Assembly (NCBI RefSeq): GCF_002153375.1
Contig: NZ_MTBQ01000001.1
Location: forward strand, 310,001 to 374,000
Origin: Oceanobacillus rekensis
GTDB taxonomy: Bacteria > Bacillota > Bacilli > Bacillales > Amphibacillaceae
Length of the DNA: 64,000 nt
Direction of reading: 5' to 3'
Shown: one piece after another, positions 57,075 to 64,000 of the stretch
Layout: every line of letters begins with the position of its first letter
How positions within the stretch are numbered: position 1 is the first letter of the stretch
Program-made: the position numbers and the translations under genes
Notes under the pieces: generated by a model
Database searches by the model: none
What the model saw: the letters and a program-made list of their open reading frames with translations, nothing else
What the model was told of the DNA's origin: nothing

Positions 57075-58625
57075 ATGACCAAACAAACATTTTTGCAGGG
57101 TGCTATAGTTTTAATTATTGCAGGAATGATTACCCGCTTTATGGGTTTTATCAATCGAATTGTCGTAGCAAGAATGATGGGAGAAGAAGGTGTCGGTCTT
57201 TATATGATGGCACTGCCAACCCTTTTTCTGGTTATGACGTTAACACAGCTTGGATTGCCTGTTGCCATATCAAAGCGAGTTGCTGAAGCGGATGCTGTGA
57301 ATGACCAGGCTAAGATTAAAAAAATTATTATCGTTTCGTTAGCCATTACATTGAGTTCCAGTATTTTATTCACCGTTTTATTGGCAATAGGGGCACCATA
57401 TCTTTCGACTACTTTATTAACTGATAGTAGATCTATGTTACCGCTCCTCGCGATTAGTCCAATTATTCCGATTGCAGCGGTTTCAGCAGTCATTAGGGGG
57501 TACTTTCAAGGCAAGCAGAATATGAAGCCGCAAAGTTATGCCCAAGTTATCGAACAGATTGTAAGAATTGCCTGTGTCGCTTTCTTTGTCAATCTTTTAC
57601 TTCCATATGGGGTTGAATATGCTGCTGCAGGCGCAATGTTTAGCGTGATACTTGGTGAATTTATTTCCTTGATGTATATGATTTATGTATTCAAAAGGAA
57701 AAAAACATTAAAACTAAGAAACCGTTTTTTTGCATACTTTAGATCTGGTCAAGCTGTTGCAAAGGAACTATTCTCCATTGCACTACCAAGCCTTGGGAGC
57801 AGGATGATTGGTTCCATTTCCAATTTCCTCGACCCAATTTTAATTTTTCAAAGTCTCGCCCTTGCAGGTGTTGCAAGTTCACTTGCAACGAAACAATATG
57901 GAGAGCTGACAGGATATGTTATACCATTATTATATCTTCCTACTTTTATTACACATTCGCTTGCGGTAGCCCTCGTTCCTTCTATTTCCGAAGCGGAAGC
58001 AAATAAAAACAGAAAAATAATACATTACCGTATACATCAATCAATTCGCATATCCTTTGCTTCTGGAGCAATTTCGACTGTTGTTCTCTCCCTTTTTTCC
58101 GTTCAGTTGCTCACATATATGTATGGAACAGGCAATGCAAGTCACTATCTTGTTTTAATGGCACCGTTCTTTCTTTTGCTTTATATTCAGGCGCCATTAC
58201 AGGCAACGCTTCAGGCCCTTGATCTTGCCAGGCCAGCAATGTGGAATAGTTTAATTGGCGTCACACTTAAATCAATTGTTTTACTTGCGCTTGCATCGAA
58301 CCCAAACTTTGGAATTATGGGTGTAGCAATTGCCATTAGTTCAAGTGTAGTTGTCGTTACATTGCTTCATTTAGCTGTTCTACGTAAAACGATTGGCTAT
58401 ACTATCCCATTCGCAGATACACTTAAAATGATACTCTTGCTAGCACTTTCCTGGGTTGCAGGAAGTTTCCTTAAAAATATTTTGGAAAGTATGGAAGCGA
58501 ACTTATTGCTGTTTTTGTTCGTGTTAATCGTTCTTTTAATGTTTTACCTGTTCCTTCTGTTTGCACTTAAATTTATAACTAAAGAAGAATTAAACCAACT
58601 TCCGTTTTTCAATCGAAAAAAATGA
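57075..58625 (+). CDS. spoVB: SpoVB, flippase-like protein for spore cortex
   Basis: SpoVB is a polysaccharide-transporter/MOP-family membrane protein needed for cortex synthesis, probably moving lipid-linked peptidoglycan precursors. The 516-residue protein has about 14 helices; the start TFLQGAIVLIIAGMITRFMGFINRIVVARMMGEEGVGLYMMA and VIRGYFQGKQNMKPQSYAQVIEQIVRI (near 137) are typical. B. subtilis has it in the same place, divergent from comN; sigma E drives it there. A strong terminator follows. Confidence 0.94.
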   Translation: MTKQTFLQGAIVLIIAGMITRFMGFINRIVVARMMGEEGVGLYMMALPTLFLVMTLTQLGLPVAISKRVAEADAVNDQAKIKKIIIVSLAITLSSSILFTVLLAIGAPYLSTTLLTDSRSMLPLLAISPIIPIAAVSAVIRGYFQGKQNMKPQSYAQVIEQIVRIACVAFFVNLLLPYGVEYAAAGAMFSVILGEFISLMYMIYVFKRKKTLKLRNRFFAYFRSGQAVAKELFSIALPSLGSRMIGSISNFLDPILIFQSLALAGVASSLATKQYGELTGYVIPLLYLPTFITHSLAVALVPSISEAEANKNRKIIHYRIHQSIRISFASGAISTVVLSLFSVQLLTYMYGTGNASHYLVLMAPFFLLLYIQAPLQATLQALDLARPAMWNSLIGVTLKSIVLLALASNPNFGIMGVAIAISSSVVVVTLLHLAVLRKTIGYTIPFADTLKMILLLALSWVAGSFLKNILESMEANLLLFLFVLIVLLMFYLFLLFALKFITKEELNQLPFFNRKK

Positions 58626-58657
58626 CACTTGGAATTTTTCCATGTGTCATTTTTTTA
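58616..58657. terminator. Bidirectional terminator after spoVB
   Basis: A 13-bp stem with one mismatch (ATGACACTTGGAA 58622-58634 with 58638-58650), A-run on the left and T-run on the right. It also serves the convergent transporter gene. Confidence 0.85.
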
Positions 58658-59953
58658 CCCTTGTCCCATATAAGGAATTAGATAACGAATATAAATGTAA
58701 ATGGTTGACACCACTAAGGATATCAAAACGATTGGTATTCCATACTTCATAAAGCGAATGAAAGATATCTTCTGATTGTCAGCTTCTGCCATGCCAGCAA
58801 CAACGACATTTGCAGATGCTCCCACTAGAGTAAGATTCCCTCCCATACAAGCCCCAATTGCCAATGCCCACCAGATTGGATCCAAATAAACCATTCCATA
58901 GGATTCAAATTCATGTATCACAGGTATCATGGCAGCAACAAATGGTATATTATCAATAAACCCGGAAAATAATCCTGAAACCCAGAGAATTAGCAGTGTC
59001 GTTTTGACATAATCTCCTTCTGTTGACACAACAATCATCCTAGCCATTTCATCAATGACTCCTACTTGCTGTAATCCACCTACAATTGCAAATAAACCGA
59101 TAAAAAAGAACAATGTTACCCATTCCACTTTGGAAAGGATTTCTTCCGTATTCAAATCACTTTCCGTTAATAACAAAAGTAAAATCGCTCCTGTAAGTGC
59201 GATGGTCGTCATTTCAATATTCAGCATCGAGTGTAATAAGAAGCCGGTTAAAGTCATCAGCAGTACTGTAACAGATTTATATAATAATGGTGATTTGGTT
59301 ATCGTTTTACTGGCGTCAATCGCTGATAATTCTTCTATATTTGGTTTGATTTTTGATAAACTGCCGTTAAAAATAATAACAGTGAATGTTATTAATATAG
59401 TAAACATGATAACAGCTACTGGAGCTGTGTGCTGGATAAAAGAAAGAAACGTGAAATGTTCCACAGCCTGTCCAATCATAATGTTTGGGGGGTCGCCAAT
59501 TAATGTTGCAGCACCACCTATATTCGAACTGAAAATGATTGTTAATAAATAAGGAAATGCTGGAAGATTTAATAGTCTTGTTATTTTAAGGATAACCGGG
59601 ACAAAAATTAATACGGTTGTAACATTATCCAGAAAAGCGGAACCGATTGCTGTAAGAATAGCTGACCCAATCAATAGGTACATTGGATTACCACGCACCT
59701 TTTGTGCAAATCGGATTGCGATAAACGTGAACAGCCCTGTTTTTTCCGTAATTGAAATTAGTACCATCATCGCAAACAATAATGCAATAGTATTCCAGTC
59801 GATATACTGAAAAAATACTTCCTGTGTTGAATAAATTCCCGTGAGTAATAATAAAATACCACCGGAAAGTGCAGCAATTGCGCGATTTATTTTTTCAGTC
59901 ATAATAAAGAAATAACTGACAACAAATATTATACCCGCAAGAATTACATCCAT
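58655..59953 (-). CDS. ArsB/NhaD-type ion transporter
   Basis: A 432-residue protein with about 11-12 membrane helices from the ion-transporter superfamily (ArsB, NhaD, CitM). Seen: SAFLDNVTTVLIFVPVILKITR (near 108), GGAATLIGDPPNIMIG (near 150) and the second half-repeat GFIDNIPFVAAMIPV (near 330) and GGNLTLVGASANVVVAG (near 372). The two inverted copies with GD/PN and GA/AN signatures are typical. The ion (Na+, arsenite or a carboxylate) cannot be told from sequence. It lies between spoVB and yrzE, where B. subtilis has no such gene as I recall. Confidence 0.85.
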   Translation of the reverse strand: MDVILAGIIFVVSYFFIMTEKINRAIAALSGGILLLLTGIYSTQEVFFQYIDWNTIALLFAMMVLISITEKTGLFTFIAIRFAQKVRGNPMYLLIGSAILTAIGSAFLDNVTTVLIFVPVILKITRLLNLPAFPYLLTIIFSSNIGGAATLIGDPPNIMIGQAVEHFTFLSFIQHTAPVAVIMFTILITFTVIIFNGSLSKIKPNIEELSAIDASKTITKSPLLYKSVTVLLMTLTGFLLHSMLNIEMTTIALTGAILLLLLTESDLNTEEILSKVEWVTLFFFIGLFAIVGGLQQVGVIDEMARMIVVSTEGDYVKTTLLILWVSGLFSGFIDNIPFVAAMIPVIHEFESYGMVYLDPIWWALAIGACMGGNLTLVGASANVVVAGMAEADNQKISFIRFMKYGIPIVLISLVVSTIYIYIRYLIPYMGQG

Positions 59954-60139
59954 ATTACCCCTCTTTCATAAGAAATCTTGGTTGCATTTGTGCAGTAAAA
60001 AGATAGTTTAGACATTTTAATAACTCCCAAAAGAAATCACTTCCATAGATTATATGCACTGGAAATACAAATATTTAATTCTAAATTAATTTCCCTTGAA
60101 TAATATAAGGATAGACGGACAAACATTAGGGGGGAAAAA

Positions 60140-60520
60140 ATGCATAGAATTCAGTTTACTGCATTATTGTTCGGTTGGATTGTAGTCTTCGGTATCATCC
60201 TAATATCCAGTTTTGTATTAGCATTAATCCTGAATTTCACCTCATTTGGCGAATCGGGGCTGCAATGGGCAACATTAATTATTGGATTATTAGCATTGTT
60301 CATTGGAGGAGTTACAGCTGGCATGAAAGGAAAAGCAAATGGTTGGATGGTTGGAGGTACTATTGGGATTGGATTCTCTCTCATCATTTTTCTAATTCAA
60401 TACCTCGGTTACCAACAAGGCTTTTCACTTGAACAATCCCTATACCATCTAGCCTACTTAGCAGCAGCACTGCTTGGCGGAATAATCGGCGTCAATTTAG
60501 TAGGTACGCCAGCTGAGTAG
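60140..60520 (+). CDS. yrzE: TIGR04086-family membrane protein YrzE
   Basis: A 126-residue integral membrane protein with four helices (about 7-29, 40-60, 66-88 and 103-122) and conserved small residues such as GGVTAGMKGKANGWMVGG (near 57) and LGGIIGVNL (near 113). It belongs to the TIGR04086 family found in spore formers. B. subtilis yrzE lies next to yajC (yrbF) as here, but the two are convergent. Ribosome site AGGGGGG. Function unknown. Confidence 0.88.
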   Translation: MHRIQFTALLFGWIVVFGIILISSFVLALILNFTSFGESGLQWATLIIGLLALFIGGVTAGMKGKANGWMVGGTIGIGFSLIIFLIQYLGYQQGFSLEQSLYHLAYLAAALLGGIIGVNLVGTPAE

Positions 60521-60542
60521 AGTTTGATAGAAACATGAAAAA

Positions 60543-60572
60543 AAGCTAATACCTATGTATTAGCTTCTTCTT
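60543..60572 (+). terminator. Terminator of yrzE
   Basis: A 10-bp perfect stem (AAGCTAATAC 60543-60552 with 60557-60566), a 4-base loop and a T-rich tail, CTTCTTC. Also suited to yajC from the other side because of the A-run before it. Confidence 0.75.
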
Positions 60573-60685
60573 CATGTTTTCTTACCGTGATTTAATTGCA
60601 AATTTTTCTATGTATGTATATACATAAAACAAGTACCTGGATAAGCCAAAGTTCTGATCCCTCAGCTTATTTCCCGGATACATTT

Positions 60686-60946
60686 TTATATTTGTTTAAC
60701 TTCACGTACTGCAGAACGGTCGTACGTAAGTTTTGCGCCATCACCTGTAATAAGAACGATTGAAGCTTCATCAAGTGCATGGACTTTAGCGTGCAGGCCA
60801 CCAATTGTTACGACGTCATCGCCCTTTTGCAAATTTGTCTGCATTTCTCTTACATTCTTCTGACGCTTTTGTTGCGGACGAATAAGCAAGAAATAAAAAA
60901 TAACAAACATCAAAATGATAGGTAGTAATGATACTAACATATCCAT
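60686..60946 (-). CDS. yajC: Preprotein translocase accessory subunit YajC
   Basis: An 86-residue protein with one N-terminal membrane helix (about 5-22), then LIRPQQKRQKNVREMQTNLQKGDDVVTIGGLHAKV, the YajC signature. YajC associates with SecDF-YidC in the Sec system. It follows queA-tgt in the same direction as in other bacteria. Between it and tgt lies R2 copy 4. The ribosome site AAGGGGTG precedes ATG. Confidence 0.95.
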   Translation of the reverse strand: MDMLVSLLPIILMFVIFYFLLIRPQQKRQKNVREMQTNLQKGDDVVTIGGLHAKVHALDEASIVLITGDGAKLTYDRSAVREVKQI

Positions 60947-60973
60947 ATTGTTTCACCCCTTTTCCTATAGCTA

Positions 60974-61035
60974 GTTCAAAAGGTTGGATAAAATGACAAA
61001 TTGAATTTATTGGCATTTTATCCTCGCTTTTGAAC
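60974..61035. repeat. MITE-like repeat R2, copy 4 (minimal hairpin)
   Basis: A 62-bp element with imperfect inverted ends: GTTCAAAAGGTTGGATAAAA at 60974 and the reverse complement of GTTCAAAAGCGAGGATAAAA ending at 61035. It is almost only the two terminal repeats of the R2 family with a short AT-rich loop. It lies between tgt and yajC. Confidence 0.78.
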
Positions 61036-61049
61036 ACACACCTTTATTT

Positions 61050-63234
<2,185 letters not shown>

Positions 63235-63258
63235 GATGATGAATCTCCTATCTATAAC

Positions 63259-63453
63259 TTAACGAAAAAATCTTCCAAAAATAAAATATAGCAGCGAGAG
63301 TATTATACTGACAATGATCGAAGTCATAATCGGAAAATAAAAGGTAACGTTTCCCTTTTTAAAAGTAAGATCACCAGGTATTTTCCCAATAAACGTCCAT
63401 ATGAAACCAATAATGAGAAATACAATACCCAGTATAATAAAAAGCTTACCCAT
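63259..63453 (-). CDS. DUF2905 small membrane protein
   Basis: A 64-residue protein with two membrane helices (about 2-20 and 38-60) and the conserved GKIPGDLTFKKGNVTFYFPI between them, the DUF2905 signature. Function unknown; it is commonly found beside ruvAB and queA. I start at ATG 63453 (MGKLF), 8 nt after GGGGAG; the in-frame ATG at 63459 overlaps the ruvB stop and is too close to the site. Confidence 0.88.
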   Translation of the reverse strand: MGKLFIILGIVFLIIGFIWTFIGKIPGDLTFKKGNVTFYFPIMTSIIVSIILSLLYFIFGRFFR

Positions 63454-63458
63454 ATTCA

Positions 63459-64000
63459 TTACTCCCCATGCCTTTTTACTCCAAAATGCTGATATGCTTT
63501 TGGTGTTACAATCCTTCCTCTTGGCGTTCGCTGAATAAAACCGATTTGCAGAAGATATGGCTCATATACATCTTCAATCGTTTGAGATTCCTCACCAATT
63601 GTCGCAGCAATCGTATCAAGACCAACCGGGCCACCCTGGAACCCATCAATCATTCCTCTTAAAATTTTATGATCAATGTGATCTAAACCAGCATCATCTA
63701 CTTGGAGCATTTCTAGAGCTATATCCGTTGTTTCCAAACTAATTTCGGTTTCCCCTTTAACTTGGGAAATATCACGGATTCGCTTCAGCAATCTATTTGC
63801 AATTCTCGGGGTTCCCCTTGACCTGCGCGCAACTTCTATTGCAGCCTCTTCTGTTATACTTGTATCAAAGATTTCTGCAGTTCTTTCCACAATCGAGCAT
63901 AGATCATTCACCTCATAAAACTCCAGTCTGCTAAGTACACCAAATCTATCCCGTAGTGGTGCAGTCAAAAGGCCTGCCCTTGTCGTTGCACCGACAAGTG
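63459..64000 (-). CDS. ruvB: Holliday junction helicase RuvB, C-terminal part (runs off the window)
   Basis: The visible part covers the last 180 or so residues of RuvB, the AAA+ motor that drives branch migration. It begins [21 protein letters not shown] (sensor 1/arginine-finger region) at the window edge, then [20 protein letters not shown] (sensor 2) and the winged-helix domain ending [31 protein letters not shown] and [17 protein letters not shown]. The N-terminus with the Walker motifs lies beyond position 64000. Confidence 0.97.
   Translation of the reverse strand, partial: LVGATTRAGLLTAPLRDRFGVLSRLEFYEVNDLCSIVERTAEIFDTSITEEAAIEVARRSRGTPRIANRLLKRIRDISQVKGETEISLETTDIALEMLQVDDAGLDHIDHKILRGMIDGFQGGPVGLDTIAATIGEESQTIEDVYEPYLLQIGFIQRTPRGRIVTPKAYQHFGVKRHGE

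Overview
The window looks like chromosome from a low-GC, endospore-forming member of the Bacillaceae, probably a salt- or alkali-tolerant genus near Oceanobacillus/Virgibacillus. This rests on sporulation genes (spoIIP, gpr, sigK, spoVB, sda, rsfA), gene order close to the Bacillus subtilis yqx/yqe/comE and yrr/yrv/yrz regions, an Mrp antiporter operon and an NhaD/ArsB-type transporter. The genus is an inference from gene content; no rRNA gene is present to test it.

Layout. Positions 1-4.4 kb hold yqxA-spoIIP-gpr, rpsT and holA. Positions 4.8-8.6 kb hold yqzM and the comEA-EB-EC DNA-uptake operon. Positions 8.8-13.8 kb hold the yqeG-yqeH-aroE-yhbY-nadD-yqeK-rsfS-yqeM cluster. Positions 14.0-14.5 kb hold the replication checkpoint gene sda behind a cluster of DnaA boxes. 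Positions 14.7-20.0 kb carry an Mrp operon that has no mrpB. Positions 20.1-23.7 kb hold repeat R1-A, a MurE paralogue, intact sigK and mtnN. Positions 23.7-40.9 kb are the yrr/yrv segment: yrrS, greA, udk, trmR, mltG, DUF1292-ruvX-ireB-alaS with a T-box, yrrI, recD2, yrrB, mnmA-iscS-cymR and rarA. Positions 41.1-45.7 kb hold rsfA, a 6S RNA gene, hisS-aspS with a T-box, and yrzK. Positions 45.8-64 kb hold the amidase yrvJ and dtd between two R1 repeats, then relA, apt, recJ, lapA, secDF, comN, spoVB, an ion transporter, yrzE, yajC, tgt, queA, a DUF2905 gene and the C-terminal part of ruvB, which runs off the right edge.

Two interspersed repeat families stand out. R1 (three copies, about 0.4-0.5 kb) has a GC-rich core that starts with a hairpin closed by a 16-bp inverted repeat. 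In copy B the end sequences are reversed relative to the core when compared with copy A. R2 (four copies, 62-221 bp) is MITE-like, with imperfect terminal inverted repeats beginning GTTCAAAA. Neither shows a convincing protein.

Functional links: comEA/EB/EC with its post-transcriptional regulator comN; sda under probable DnaA control; alaS and hisS-aspS under T-box control, with strong sigma-A-type promoters set against the preceding gene's stop codon; 6S RNA, a global RNA polymerase regulator, between aspS and rsfA; and rsfS, yqeH and relA tying ribosome assembly to the nutrient response.

Most of the window is conserved core genome. The unusual parts are the two repeat families, the loss of mrpB, the NDPR-bearing MurE paralogue, the DnaA-box palindrome upstream of sda, and trmR without the neighbouring trhP1/trhP2.
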